The translations under genes and the position numbers were made by a program. This document shows, piece by piece, positions 44,856 through 57,154 of a stretch of 64,000 nt of DNA. The stretch covers positions 7,478,883 through 7,542,882 of the forward strand of contig JAQMRL010000008.1 of assembly GCA_035578175.1 (NCBI GenBank), in the 5' to 3' direction. The notes below the pieces were generated by a model. The model was not told the origin of the DNA and made no database searches. It saw only the letters and a program-made list of their open reading frames with translations. How positions within the stretch are numbered: the stretch's first letter is position 1; the number at the start of each line of letters is the position of its first letter. Source of the DNA: Catonia carolina. Taxonomy: Eukaryota > Arthropoda > Insecta > Hemiptera > Achilidae.

Positions 44856-45712
44856 TAAAATGGATACTAAGGCCGAAACTTTAAAAAAATCGATTTTTCA
44901 CACGTTTTTGTGAGAAAAAAACAGAAAATTGCTAATTACTGCTAAACTAAGCGTTATACAAAAAAATGTTGAAATAAAAGTTGTAGGATTTTACATTCTC
45001 TACAACTTTTATTATATAAATTTTTTCGCTAAATTGCATATTAAACCCGTAATCTTAAAAAAAAGTGTTTTTAAGTAAAAACAGCCTCACGCAGAATTTC
45101 AGCAAACATGGCGCCTACCGTATCTTGTAGAGCATAAAAAATGTAGTAAACCAGACGATTTTTAAAAAAATCGTACGACCAGTTTTTGAGAAAATCACAA
45201 AAAGTGAAAAATTATACGAATAAACTACTACTTCCGGTTGACCGATTTTAATGAAAATGTTCGTGTCGGGTCCGGTAGTGGTATGTAACTTAAGTTTCAA
45301 GTTTCAAATTCGTACGATGTTCCGTTCTTGAGATATAGTGTTCACACACACGCGCGCGCGCACACACACACACACACACATACACACACGCACACACACA
45401 CAGACCAATCGCTAAAAACATGTTTTGTTGGGTTCAGGGGGTCTGAAAACGTATAGATTCGGTGAAAACTCGATTTCAAAAAATCGACATGAAAACAATA
45501 CTTTCCTTCCTATATATTCATATAGGCAAGAGAAAGTAAAAATTACATTGGAATTTGTCCAAAATTAGATAACATCATTGGACAAATGGTTAACCACATC
45601 CAAACAAATAGATTAATATTAAATAGTTAAATGTGTTAACTGAATGTTAAACAAAATTCCAGGTTTGATTCCCAGAAAGGATTTAACAATTTCATTACTA
45701 GTTACTGCAGTC

Positions 45713-45785
45713 AACTTCCGATTATCCGCGGAATTGGGTGGCACGAGTGCCGCGGATAATCCGATTCCGTGGATAAATCGCAGAA
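45713..45785. mobile_element. pogo/Tigger terminal repeat fragment
   Basis: CAGTCAACTTCCGATTATCC and the inverse CCGCGGATAATCC form a short palindrome typical of pogo/Tigger ends. It is cut off by the Helentron-like copy that follows. Confidence 0.55.
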
Positions 45786-45797
45786 TGACGAAAATAA

Positions 45798-46771
45798 TCT
45801 GGTGTGAAACACTCACACGACTTTCTCTAACCAACGCAAATAATGACCAATATAACCTAAAATTAATGATAAAACATTAGAAATAAACAAAAAAACTAAC
45901 CTCAACAAACATAACCTAATTTTAATCATGAGTGAAAGACGCAAAATGAAAATCAAACTCAGTTTGGCTTAAAAATACGGAAAATCACTCTTTTGCGCTA
46001 AACTAGGCTCTGTAGAAAAAAATGCTCTAAATAAAAGTTGTAAATCTTTTTATTTCCTATAAAATGTATTATATACTTTTTTGTCGTAAAATGCATTCTA
46101 AGGCCGAAATCTTAAAAAAATAAATTTTTCACACGGTTTCGTGAGAAAAAAACAGAAAATTGCTAATTACTGCTAAACTAAACGTTTTACAAAAAAATGT
46201 TTGAAATTAAAGTTGTAGGATTTTAAATTTTCTACAACTTTTATTATATAAATTTTTGCGCTAAATTGCATATTAAAGCCGTAATCTTAAAAAAAACTAT
46301 GTTTTATGTGAAAACAGCCTCACCAAGAATTTCAGCAAACATGACGCCTACCCTATCTTGTAGAGAATAAAAAATTGAGTAAACCAGGCGATTTAAAAAA
46401 AAATCGTAGGACCAGTTTTTGAGACAATCGCAGAAAAGTGAAAAATTATATGAATAAACTACTACTTCCGGTTGACCAATTTTGATGAAAATGTTCGTGT
46501 CAGGTCCTCTAGTGGTACCTAACTTAATTTTAAAGTTTCAAGTTCGTACGATGTTCCGTTCTTGAGATATTTCGTTCATACACACACACACACGCACGCA
46601 CGCACGCACGTACGCGCGCGCGCGCACACACACACAGCCCAATCGCTAAAAAACATGTTTTTTAGGTTCAGGGGGTCTGAAAACGTGTAGATCCGGTGAA
46701 AACTCGATTTCGAAAAATCGACATGAAAACAATACTTTCCTTCCTATATATTCATAAAGGCAAGAGAAAGT
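45798..46771 (-). mobile_element. Helentron-like element, full length
   Basis: TCTGGTGTGAAACACTCACA to GGCAAGAGAAAGT, with the microsatellite at 46576-46637. Confidence 0.7.
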
Positions 46772-47437
46772 AAAAAACAAAACATTTGTATGAATTTTCT
46801 GCTGCTATGATTCTTACTAGTAACTTAAACAATTTTTAATAACAAGAAATATTTTGAAATTGTTAAAAATTCCAAAGAAATTTTTATATTTTTCATAACT
46901 GATATAGCTACTGCATTACTAAACTTAAGTAGATCAATATTGAATACGAGCTAGTTAGCACGTTAGCAAAAAAACCACGACCTGTCGTAAGTCACGTCTA
47001 TTAAAACTAAACGTGTTATAGATATATCATTACATAAGTATCGATCGGTGACGTCAACATTTTTTAAAAACTATTCGCAAAACAAAGTCTCATTTATCTG
47101 ATCGTGTTATTTTTTATTATACACGTTGTTTTATGGTTTTATTGTTTTTTTGGTCATAACAATGTCCTTTTTTATGGTCTAACAAATAAACGATCGTATG
47201 TTTATATTTTAATAATTACTACGTGTACAGTAAAATTGCATATTTTAGATGAAGTGGACGAGGAAATTTGCACGTATGCAAATTTATTGCAATTTTAGGT
47301 AATGCAGATTAATTTTAGGATTCCAATTGATGATTGAGGCTATCATTAAATAGAGAATGTACTTTGTAACCCACCAACATTAAATTTGCTATTTTTAGGT
47401 ACAATTTTCACAGGATTTGAAAAAGATAGAAAAAAAA
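46772..47437. other. Unique AT-rich region with one weak exon candidate
   Basis: No repeat recognised. A short segment (47249-47299) with AG before and GT after it is discussed as a finding. Confidence 0.4.
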
Positions 47438-48369
47438 TCTGGTGTGAAATACACAAGTTTCTCTGGCCAATGCAAATAATTAACAATAAACCTAACATTA
47501 GTAATAAAACATTCGAAATAAACAAAAAACTAACCTCAATAAGCATAACCTAATTTTAATCATATATGAAAGGCGCAAAATAAAAATAGACTTCAGTTTG
47601 CCTTAAAAATACGGAAAATCACTCTTTCACGCTAAACTAGGCTCTGTAGAGAAAAATGCTCTGAATAAAAGTTGTAGATCTTTTAATTTTCTATAAATTT
47701 AATTACATACACTTCTGTCATAAAATGCATACGAAGGCCGAAATCTTAAAAAAAACAATTTTTACACGTTTTCGTGAGCAAAAACAGAAAATCGCTAATT
47801 ACCGCTAAACTAACCGTTATACAAAAAAATAATATAAATAAAAGTTGTAGCATTTTAAATTCTCTAAATTTTTTATTATATAGCCTACATTTTTGCGCTA
47901 AAATGCATATTAAAGCAGCAATCTTAAAAAACAACTTTTTTTACATGAAAACAGCCTCTCCAAGAATTTCAGCAGACATGACGTCTTATTAAGCATAAAA
48001 AATTTAGAAACGTGACGATTTTTAAAAAAAATCGTAGGACCAAAATTTTGAGAAAATCGCAAAAAAGTGAAAAATTACACGAATAAACTACTACTTCCGG
48101 TTGACCGATTTTGATGAAAATGTTCGTGTCGGGTCCGGTAGTGGTATGTAACTTAAGTTTCAAGTTTCAAGTTCGTACGATGTTCCGTTCTTGAGATATT
48201 CTGTTCACACACGCGCGCGCGCGCACACACACACACAGACCATTCGCTAAAAACATGTTTTTTGGGTTCAGGAGGTCTGAAAACGTGTAGATCCGGTGAA
48301 AACTCGATTTCGAAAAATCGACATGTAAACAATACTGTCCTTCCTATATTCATATAGGCAAGAGAAAGT
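47438..48369 (-). mobile_element. Helentron-like element, full length
   Basis: From TCTGGTGTGAAATACACAAG to GGCAAGAGAAAGT; microsatellite at 48206-48238; small deletions near 47990. Confidence 0.7.
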
Positions 48370-48554
48370 AATAAAACTTTATATTGACTACTTATAGGTT
48401 GTTGAGTTTCTGACAGTTTTTTCAATTTAATCTTTTGGACTATAAAATTTATAAAAAGTAACGAATAACATAAAATTTTTACAAATTATTTTCTACGTTT
48501 TTTATAAATATTACTTATTTTAGGAACACCTAAGGAAGTCATAAAAATTTCAGT

Positions 48555-48755
48555 ATTTATACAGCCAGACCCTATGGTGAATGAAGTGAAGGTGTCATTA
48601 GCAGAGTGAAAAATATGTGCTTTTCAGAGTGCCCGGCATGCTGATAAGTACTTTTCCATTCAGTGAGGAAGGTAAGGTAAACCACCTCACTCCTTGTTTT
48701 ATTTAGTAAAACCTCTACAGGTTCAAACCAGCCTACAGGCTGATGACATAAACAA
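48555..48755 (+). mobile_element. CAA-tailed SINE, 5'-truncated
   Basis: Starts TTTATACAGCCAGACCCTAT and ends GATGACATAAACAACATAA; only the 3' half of the family. Confidence 0.7.
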
Positions 48756-49021
48756 CATAATTTTGTTAATAATTAATAATTTTTGTAAGTTTAAGGAAGC
48801 CGGTTTATTATTTATTATACCCAAATCCCGAAAGAATCTAGGGTCAGTTGATAAAACACCTTAATTTTTGTGTTTTTCCATTTTAATTTATTGGTAAACA
48901 AATTTAAATAGGTAAATAGATTCATTTTCTTATTATTTTTAAACGATTTTACTTAATCACCAAAGTACGAAAGAATATTTAAAAAAAATAATAAACTTAA
49001 AATAAAGGTTATAAATAAATT

Positions 49022-50080
49022 ACGTAAAATTTCCACCGAATTTCAGCCATCTAACTCATCTGGAACTTGGTAAATAAATATATTGGTTTAAGGGTAGGAC
49101 ACCCTTATTAACCTTTTAGGGGTACATGTTGGAAATTGGTAAGGACATTTTTAAGTTCCACTATAAATAAAATCACCGAAATTCTAATTTAATTTGTCTG
49201 GAACTTATTAAACGGAAAATATCAGTTTAAGGGTTGAACACTATTTTTATTACCTTAGGGGTACATTTTGAAAACGATTAAGGGTTAATTTTTGTAGTTG
49301 AACTATAAGTAACATCTCTACCGAATTTCAGCCATCTAGCTCCACGAAGAAACAAAAATTCAAAACGACAATGTCTGCACAAAAAATCATGTGCACTGTC
49401 TTTCGGGATGGGAAAGGTGTTTTGCTGATGGATTTTCTCCCAAGAGGTGAAACCAATAATGCGGCAAGGTATTGCGAAACCTTAAGAAAACTAAGGCGGG
49501 CAATTCAAAACAAACGGAGAGGAATGCTCAGTAACGGAATTGTGTTGCTCCATGACAATGCTCGGCCCCATACCGCTGGTGACACTCAAACATTGATTCG
49601 ACAATTTCGTTAGGAGCAGTTCGATCACCCGCCCTACAGCCCGGACTTGGCACCGTCTGACTACCACTTGTTCCTGTACATGAAGCGCGAGCTAGGCGGC
49701 CAACGCTTTGAAACCGACGATGAAGTGAAAACTGCCGTGGAGTCGTGGCTACATTCGTTGGCGGGAACCTTCTACGAAGAGGGTATAGACAAATTGATCA
49801 CCCGCTACGACAAGTGTTTGAACATAGGTGGAAACTATGTCGAAAAATAGTTTAAGGTTTGGGCTTTCAGTAGAAATAAAATTGTGTTGAAAAAAAATTG
49901 TTTTACTTGTTTTTTTTAAACGGTACTTACTTTCTGAACACGCCTCGTAGTAAAGAGAAAAATATCGATTTAAGAGTTGATAATTTTTTTCAACCCCTTA
50001 ACTTTGAATGTTGAAATCGTTTATTTTTAATTTTTTTTACCCTAAAGGGAATATTACTCCAAATTTCAGCTTTCTAACTA
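49022..50080. repeat. Degenerate ~145-bp repeats split by a mariner
   Basis: Units near 49025-49167, 49168-49313 and 49314-50080 (minus the mariner) share an ACCGAATTTCAGCCATCTA-type motif, GGTTTAAGGGT and TTAGGGGTACAT. The mariner at 49341-49947 interrupts the third unit. No coding. Confidence 0.6.
49341..49947 (+). pseudogene. DD34D mariner transposase, 3' half, one nonsense codon
   Basis: The frame from about 49341 carries KFKTTMSAQKIMCTVFRDGK, LLMDFLPRGETNNAARYCET, the second catalytic aspartate in VLLHDNARPH, an in-frame TAG at 49611-49613 (probably from TGG), then YSPDLAPSDYHLF and the normal C-terminus to 49850. The spacing of the two visible aspartates is 34. The right TIR ends TTTCTGAACACGCCTCG at TA; the 5' half, including the first aspartate, is missing. 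Confidence 0.85.
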
Positions 50081-50739
50081 TGTGCAAGTAGGAGAATTAT
50101 TTATTGATGAGTATTAAAATTAAGGTTAAAAAATACCTTAATTTTTGTGTTCTATATTCAATTATTCTTTAACAACAATTAAAATAAATAATTTTTTTAT
50201 TTATTATTTATTTTATTTATTTATTATCTCTAAACCGTATTAATGATTCACCACGTACGATTTAGTATTACTGATCAAATAGAAAATAAAATGTTAAAAA
50301 TATAATTATACAGTGATTCGAAAAAAATGTATTTGATTTTAAAAGTAATAAAATACAGTAATAAATATATTAATGAATATATCTTATAAATAGAATAATA
50401 TTTATGAATGATAATAAATCCCCGCAATAATTTATTTTCTTTACAACAACCAATCCCGTCATCATAAGGTCTCCGACTCCCTCTTTTTCTAATATTACTT
50501 AACTCTGCTTAATGTTTAAAATAATTGCAAACTTGCATTAGAAAATAAATATCTAGTGAATTACACGAGGTCAGTGATTGCAAATATTTCGCAATATTGA
50601 CTATAAATAAAAGAAACGTAGTAGGAATGTACAGTAATAGAATTTTTTTATGATTCTCAGTAATTCAAATGAATTTTCTACCTGCTCTAACTCACGTAGT
50701 ATGTTCTGGTAGACTAACTCAATTAGAAATATAGTTGCT
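50081..50739. other. No gene or known repeat recognised
   Basis: AT-rich; no supported coding. Confidence 0.45.
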
Positions 50740-51260
50740 TTTAACTGTAATTGATCATCATCATCATCTCCTTTACGGATTAGGCCAATCGCCTGTTCCA
50801 ACATCACACCATCTCTTTCTTGGACGCCCCAAACATCTCCTTCCTCGAGGGCGATACTTCAGCGCCTGAAGACTAGCTTTATCAGGTGACATCCTAAGTA
50901 CATGTTCCTGCCACCTATTTCTGTACCTCCACATTTTATCAATGATTGTTTCGTCTCTCTTCAGTTCTTCTCGAATCACGCTACTTCTAATGTGTTCTCT
51001 CCGGCTACACCCCTTCACAGATCTCAAAAATCTCATTTCAGCTGCCTCCAATCGACTTAAATCTCTCTTCTTTGGTGCCCAGGTCTCACTTCCATACAGT
51101 AAAATCGGCACCGCCATTACATCGTAGAGCCTCAACTGTGTATCTTTCCTGGTTCGATTCTTAAAAGTCCTATTGATATAACCACAGACATGCTGAAACT
51201 TGCTTATTCTAGTGCTTATCTCTCTATCTAGAGCGTCATCTCGAACGAACTGATCTGCAT
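50740..51260 (-). mobile_element. LINE C-terminal fragment with (GAT)n tail
   Basis: - strand frame read from about 51255 (HADQFVRDDALDREISTRIS, KFQHVCGYINRTF) into LYDVMAVPILLYGSETWAPK and EAAEMRFLRSVKGCSRREHI, the C-terminal region of an insect LINE. It ends near 50760 in a GAT-repeat tail (ATCATCATCATC on the + strand). 5'-truncated. Confidence 0.75.
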
Positions 51261-51404
51261 GCTTGGAGGCAGTGAGGTGGCAGCCCCACCACTAAGCTTA
51301 ACCTGCGCAGCGCCCGTACCGCGGCCAGGGGATACTTATATTACTGACAAGCATCACAAGGAGAATAACCGGACTGGAACTTTGTAATTGATGTAACACT
51401 AAAA

Positions 51405-51480
51405 ATACGGCGTGAAACACTCATACGACTTTCTCTTGCCAATGTAGATAATCAAAAATAGAGATTAGTGAGTCACGAGT
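51405..51480 (-). mobile_element. Helentron-like element, terminal fragment
   Basis: GTGAAACACTCATACGACTTTCTCTTGCCAATG-type end only (motif GACTTTCTCTTGCCAATG). Confidence 0.55.
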
Positions 51481-51508
51481 ATACCTTTTGTGTATGAATT
51501 GGCTGTGA

Positions 51509-51571
51509 TTTTTTTTTTTGTTTAACGTCCGACTGTTCTGCAATTACTGCTAATGCAGACGGTGAAACATG
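51509..51571 (-). mobile_element. T1 SINE, tail fragment
   Basis: Poly-T then GTTTAACGTCCGACTGTTCT and GCTAATGCAGACGGTGAAAC, joined directly to a CAA-tailed SINE fragment. Confidence 0.65.
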
Positions 51572-51729
51572 AAAGACTAGTGTCTTTTACACCTCTATCT
51601 CTTCTGTTCTTAAATGTTTCAGTCATATAATTGTGTGAGAATGTGGTAAGAAACACAACTATTTTTTGTAGCCCTGGAACTAGTAGACCGAAGGCCAGTA
51701 ATTTAATAGTTAACCTGCCTGTTATGGTT
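51572..51729 (-). mobile_element. CAA-tailed SINE, head-side fragment
   Basis: GACTAGTGTCTTTTACACCT ... CCTGCCTGTTATGG. Confidence 0.65.
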
Positions 51730-51772
51730 AAATGCAGTTTGTATAGTACTTAATTTAAAATAAGTGTTATAA

Positions 51773-52172
51773 CTGCCCATACCCCAGACAGGTGGAGTGT
51801 TAAATTATTTACACTCAATCTGTTCGTTGCAGGGGTAAAATAAATAGTTCTGTTTCTCATCATATGATCAGCCAATTAAATGACTGAATAATTTAAGATT
51901 AGAAGAGGTCGAGGTGCAAACAACACTAATCAGAGTTATCTGCTCTGAAAGTAATGAATTTCATTATACAGCAAAACCCTGTGGTGAATGAAGTGAAGAT
52001 GTCATTTACAGAGTGGAAAATAAGTGCTTTTCAGAGGGCCCGGTATGCTGATAAGCATACTTTTCGACTCAGTGGGGAAGGCTATGGAAAACCATCGCAC
52101 TCCTCATTTTACTCAGTAAAACCTCTACAGGTTCAAACCAGCCAACAGGCTGATCACCCAATTAACAACAAC
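51773..52172 (+). mobile_element. CAA-tailed SINE with 14-bp target duplication
   Basis: Full-length, from CTGCCCATACCCCAGACAGG to AACAACAAC. AATAAGTGTTATAA flanks it at 51759-51772 and 52173-52186. Confidence 0.85.
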
Positions 52173-52212
52173 AATAAGTGTTATAAAAATTTTTCATCCC
52201 GGTAGACATTCA

Positions 52213-52560
52213 GACATATTGTTACTTAACAACTTACTTAATTTACTTAACGTACTTCACTTATCATACTTAACTTAACTTACTTAACTTATCATACTTA
52301 ACTTACTTACCGTATCATACTTAACTTATCTTACTAAACCTATTTAACTTATCATACTTAACTTACTTAACTTATCATACCTAACTTACTTATCATACAT
52401 AACTTATTTAACTTATCATACTTAACTTACTTAACTTATCATACTTAAGTTATTTAACTTATCATACTTCACTTATCATACTTAACTTACTTATCATACT
52501 TAACTTATTTAACTTATCGTACTTAACTTATCTTACTTAACTTACTTAACTGACTTAAGC
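52213..52560. repeat. Minisatellite with an ACTTATCATACTTA core
   Basis: About 345 bp of imperfect repeats combining ACTTACTTA and ACTTATCATACTTA. No coding. Confidence 0.8.
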
Positions 52561-53041
52561 TTGTTACTTTTCCAGAATTACCAGACAGATATTTATAACA
52601 GAATTGTAGGGAGAGCTGTAGAATACATTTTTGTCCACAGATAAAACCATGAAAATTTAATAATTATATTCGAATACTTCCAAGATCTAACCGAGAATCG
52701 AATCCAAAATCTTTGGCTTAATTATACCAAACAAGATCTAAAAAGAGGTTTGTTGACAATATAAATAAGCAAAACAAAAGTAAAACGATTAGATAAGCAG
52801 ATGAGACAAAATAAAATTAGTTATAAAAAAAACCAAGAAAATAAAAACCGAAAAACGTGAGGTGTTGAATCGGAGTTAAAATTCCACTGTTATCAATTAC
52901 AACGAAAACTGAGAGAAGATATTGTTATAGGTGAATGTATTCCAGCGGTGTTAAAACACCTGATACAAAAGAAGATAAGCGACTATAATATTGTAAACTA
53001 ATATGTTAGAAACTGTATTCTTCGTTTATAACGTGCTTTTT
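52561..53041. other. No gene or known repeat recognised
   Basis: AT-rich; no supported coding. Confidence 0.45.
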
Positions 53042-53175
53042 ACTTTCTCTTGCCTATATGAATATACTATAGGAAGGAAAGTATTGTTTTCATGTCGATT
53101 TTTCAAAATCGAGTTTTCACCGGATCTATACGTTTTCAGACCCCCTGAACCCAAAAAACATGTTTTTAGCGATTG

Positions 53176-53242
<67 letters not shown>

Positions 53243-54021
53243 AACAGAATATCTCAAGAACGGAACATCGTACGAACTTGAAACTTGAAACTTAAGTTAC
53301 ATACCACTACCGGACGCGACACGAACATTTTCATCAAAATCGGTCAACCGGAAGTAGTAGTTTATTCGTATAATTTTTCAGTTTTTTGCGATTTTCTCAA
53401 AAACTGGTCCTACGATTTTTTTTAAAATCGCCTATTTTACTCAATTTTTTATTCTCTACAAGATAGGGTAGGCGCCATGTTTGCTGAAATTCTCGGTGAG
53501 GCTGTTTTCACGTAAAAACCTTGTTTTTTTAAGATTACGGCTTTAATATAAATTTTAGCGCAAAAACTTATATAATAAAAGTTGTAGAGAATTTAAAAAC
53601 CTACAACTTTTATTTCAAACATTTTTTTGTATAACGCTTAGTTTAGCGGTAATTTGCGATTTTCTGTTTTTTTTCTCACGAAAACGTGAGAAAAATCGAT
53701 TTTTTTAACATTTCGGTGTTAGTATGCATTTTACGACAAAAGTGTATATAATTAAATTTATAGAAAATTAAAAGATCTACAACTTTTGTTTAGAGCATTT
53801 TTCTCTACAGAGCCTAGTTTAGCGTGAAAGCGTGATTTTCCGTATTTTTAAGCCTAACTGAGGTCGATTTTCATTTTGCGTGTTTCACTCATGATTAAAA
53901 TAAGGTTATGTTTATTGAGGTTAGTTTTTTGTTTATTTTCAATATTTTATTAATAATGTTAGGTTGTATTGGTCATTATTTGCATTGGCAAGAGAAAGTT
54001 GTGTGAGTGTTTCACACCAGA
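53042..54021 (+). mobile_element. Helentron-like element, full length
   Basis: ACTTTCTCTTGCCTATATG to GTTTCACACCAGA; (GT)n at 53180-53240. Confidence 0.7.
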
Positions 54022-54118
54022 TTTTTATTACACGGATTTGGATTCGAGTATAACGCGGTTAGTAACATGACTCCGGCCGTAATTTTACTGTCTCACGCTG
54101 CACGACTGTATTTATACT

Positions 54119-54519
54119 TGTTGTTGTTTAGGTCAACAGCCGAAAGGCTGGTTTGAACCTCTAGAGGTTTTACTAAGTAAAAACGAGAAGTAAGGTGGTT
54201 TAAAATTGCCTTCCTCACTGAGTTGAAAGAGTATGCTTATCAGCATGCCAGGCCCTCCGAAAGCACTCACTTTCCACCCTGCAAATGACACCTTCACTTC
54301 ATTCACCACAGGGTATGGCTGCATAATGAAATTCATTACTCTCAGAGGAGATAACAACTCTGACTAGTGTCTTTTACACCTCTACTTCTTCTGTTCTTAA
54401 ATAATTCAGTCATATAAGTGGCTGCCTATGATACGATAAGAAACAGAACTATTTTTTTAGCCCTGGACCAAACAGATAGAGTGCAATTAAAATAACACTT
54501 CACCTGCCCGTTTTGGGCA
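54119..54519 (-). mobile_element. CAA-tailed SINE
   Basis: TGTTGTTGTTTAGGTCAACAG to CACCTGCCCGTTTTGGGCA; full body, no clear target duplication. Confidence 0.75.
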
Positions 54520-54580
54520 GTATTGACACTAGTATTCGGTAAAATGAATAAAATCGATAAAAATATATATATATATATAT

Positions 54581-55518
54581 GAGGTGTGGCTATTAAATAA
54601 CGAGACTGACGTTGTAAAACATTTAGGCCTATTTTTAATTTTATACATAATCACTTATTGTCACTTTCAATATTCACTCCTTCTCTATCGCTACAACGCT
54701 CCATGCGAATTTTCCATGGTTGGAAACAGTGCTGGAAGTCATCTTCTGTCAGCTCCTTCAGGACATGTGCCGCTTTCTCTTTTACAGCTTCCACAGACTT
54801 AAATCTTGTCCATTTTAATGCAGATTTCACCTTAGGGAACAGGTGGAAGTCGCATGCAAGATCTGGTGAATAAGGTGGATGTCCTAACACTGAGATGCTG
54901 TACTTGGCTAGGAACCTCTTGACAGTTAACGCGGAATGAGCTGGCGCATTGTCTTGGTGGAGAACCCATGATTTGTCCTTCCACATTTCGAGGCGTTTTC
55001 CTTACTCTTGACATAGTTTAGAAAGTACCTCAAAGTAGTAATATTGATTAATTGTTTGACCTTCAGGAACCCAGTGAAGGTACACAATCCTATGGATATA
55101 AAAAAAACAATCATAATGCTTTAAATTTTGACTTGCTCATTCGAGCTTTTTTGACTCTCGGTGTATTTCGGCTCTTACAGTGCATGGATTGGCGCTTCGT
55201 TTCCACATCATAAGTAAAAAAACCATGTTTCATCACATGTTATTATCGTTTCCAATAAAATTGGGTCATTTTCAATTTTGTTCAAAGTGTCAGTACAAAC
55301 ATTTTTGCGAGCTTTATTTCAAACATTTATGAGTGGCACGTGTCCTGAAGGAGCTGACAGAAGATGACTTCCAGCACTATTTCCAACAATAAAAAATTCA
55401 CATGGAGCGTTGTAGCGATAGAGAAGGAGTGAATATTAAAGGTGAGAATAAGTAATTATGTATAAAATAAAACTAAATTTTTACAACGTCAGTCTCGTTA
55501 TTTATTAGCCACACTTCG
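54581..55518. mobile_element. Rearranged DD34D mariner with a second inverted 3' end
   Basis: GTGTGGCTATTAAATAACG ends in inverse orientation. The left part encodes on the - strand a C-terminal half (VLHQDNAPAHSALTVKRFLA, YSPDLACDFHLFPKV, lacking one residue before the last aspartate). It reaches back to about 55300 with frameshifts. The rightmost ~170 bp repeats the gene's 3' end on the + strand in place of the 5' end. Confidence 0.75.
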
Positions 55519-55555
55519 TACATGTAATGTTATTTTTCGTACAGAAGTCTTTAAA

Positions 55556-55880
55556 ATGTCAGACCGCTATTGTAAAAGTAGACAATGAGTCCTTCGATAG
55601 TGTAAAGATTCCGAGAGGTGTGAGACAGGGTTGTATTCTGTCACTGCAAATCTTCAATATGTATTCACAAAGTAATTTCAATGAAACACAGGAGAATGTG
55701 TAACATGGCAGCTCTTTGAATGGATAGGTAATAAATAATATACGATATGCCGATGACACCGTCATTAATGGATACCTTGGAGTGATTCTTCAACTGCTTA
55801 TGAACAGAGTGACAAATAAGATCTACATTTATTACAATATAAATAAGACCAAACTGATAGCTATTTGTAAAATGTATCGA
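55556..55880 (+). pseudogene. LINE reverse transcriptase fragment
   Basis: Short broken frames retain IPRGVRQGCILSLQIFNMYS, then NNIRYADDTVI and NKTKLIAIC, that is, RT motifs around the YADD catalytic box, related to the (GAA)n LINEs. Several stops and deletions. Confidence 0.65.
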
Positions 55881-55904
55881 CTAAATTATCGACCACTACA
55901 CGAC

Positions 55905-56058
55905 GGGCCGGCCCGTGGTGTAGTGGTCAGCGCAACTGGCTACTATGCCGGGGTCCCGGGTTCGATTCACGGTCAGGTCTGGCATTTTTTCATCTGTAAA
56001 TCACCACATATCATTACCTACGCACAAGCCCAAGGCATCATCACTCAATAAAAAAAAA
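55905..56058 (+). mobile_element. T3 tRNA-derived SINE
   Basis: tRNA-like head with an A box (GTGTAGTGGTCAGCG) and a B box (GGTTCGATTCACGG, about 55961). A short body (CTGGCATTTTTTCATCTG ...) ends in an A tail at 56046-56058. The degenerate anticodon arm and the A tail exclude a working tRNA gene. Confidence 0.7.
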
Positions 56059-56114
56059 ATTGCAGTTTTACAATAAATAATAGAAATATTGAACGTGTTA
56101 GTACATAAGTATTT

Positions 56115-56458
56115 GGGAACGTAATTTTTTTTTGTAAGTCCTAATATGTGTACGTTGCAATCTGTTCAATTCAGAACAATAAGCAACCCCATGACCCAAT
56201 GAGAAGAGAATGATATGTATGACGTGTAAATGAGGTGTAGCCTTGTACATACTCAGGTCGACCATTCCTGAGAGAGTATGGTTAATTGAACCCCAACCAT
56301 CAAAGTACACCGGTAACCACTGTCTAGCATTCAAATCCGTATAAAAGTAACTATACCTTTACTAGGATTTGAACCAGGAACCTTCGTCTCCGAAAATCAG
56401 CTGTTAAACAGCTGATTTTGGCGACGACTTTACCTCTAGACCAACCCGGTGGGTTTTA
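56115..56458 (-). mobile_element. T2 tRNA-derived SINE
   Basis: Body from GTACGTTGCAATCTGTTCAA to the head with inverse B box (CTAGGATTTGAACC) and A box (TTTACCTCTAGACCA). Poly-T at its left end is the tail. Confidence 0.75.
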
Positions 56459-57154
56459 TTATTGAGTAAAAGTGAATAGAAAAATATGTGATGAAATCTG
56501 TGTGAATTTTACGCCGTTAAAAATTGTTTTATATATTAGGAAAACATATTTTTGTAAAAAGATTTTTTATATACCAACCCATAATTAGTTGTATTTGTGA
56601 CATGAAACTAATTCCGTCTACAAAAGGGTTAAGGGGTGAGTCTACCTAGGAAATGAAAAAGAATTTTGAGAACTTTTTTTGGCAATTTTGATTCTCTGAA
56701 ATGTGCTCTTTTTAACAGTATGTTTATTTTTATTTTATAAGTTTAGTCGAAAAATTAATAAAAAACATTGCAATCGGTTTCCAGAACAACAGACCTTTTC
56801 GTACAGAATACACAACAGATTTCGATTACATTTTTTCACCAAAATCAAAAAAAATCTTATGAAAAAAATAAATAATTCAATAAATGTTTTTGAGAAAGTT
56901 TATCTAACAGTGAATACCGATGCCCCTTGATAATTTTATGCTCTTTTTCTGTTCGGTTTTCAATCAAGTTGATTGGGCTAATATAAACTGAGATATGTTT
57001 ATTTCCGTGAAGTATTAAATCTGCACTTCTGCCCCTTTGAGTAGGGGTTGTGGTTGTCATATAATTATGAAAATTTAGCAATACATTCTCTTTTATGTCT
57101 CCAATGCCAGTTAAAATAATTTATGAACTTCCTACTGCGTAAAACAAAACAAAA
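56459..57154. other. No gene or known repeat recognised
   Basis: AT-rich; a 75-residue frame (56703-56930) shows nothing recognisable. Confidence 0.45.

Larger units (their letters stand above)
43251..45538 (-). mobile_element. Helentron-like element split by a LINE
   Basis: Family sequence at 43251-43540 and 44866-45538 with a LINE between. The microsatellite is at 45342-45402. Both outer flanks carry a ~152-bp direct duplication (43008-43160, 45541-45692). Confidence 0.75.

Noticed and set aside
55905..55980. Functional tRNA gene
   Set aside because: A and B boxes are present, but there is no proper anticodon arm or acceptor pairing, and a SINE body with A tail follows directly.
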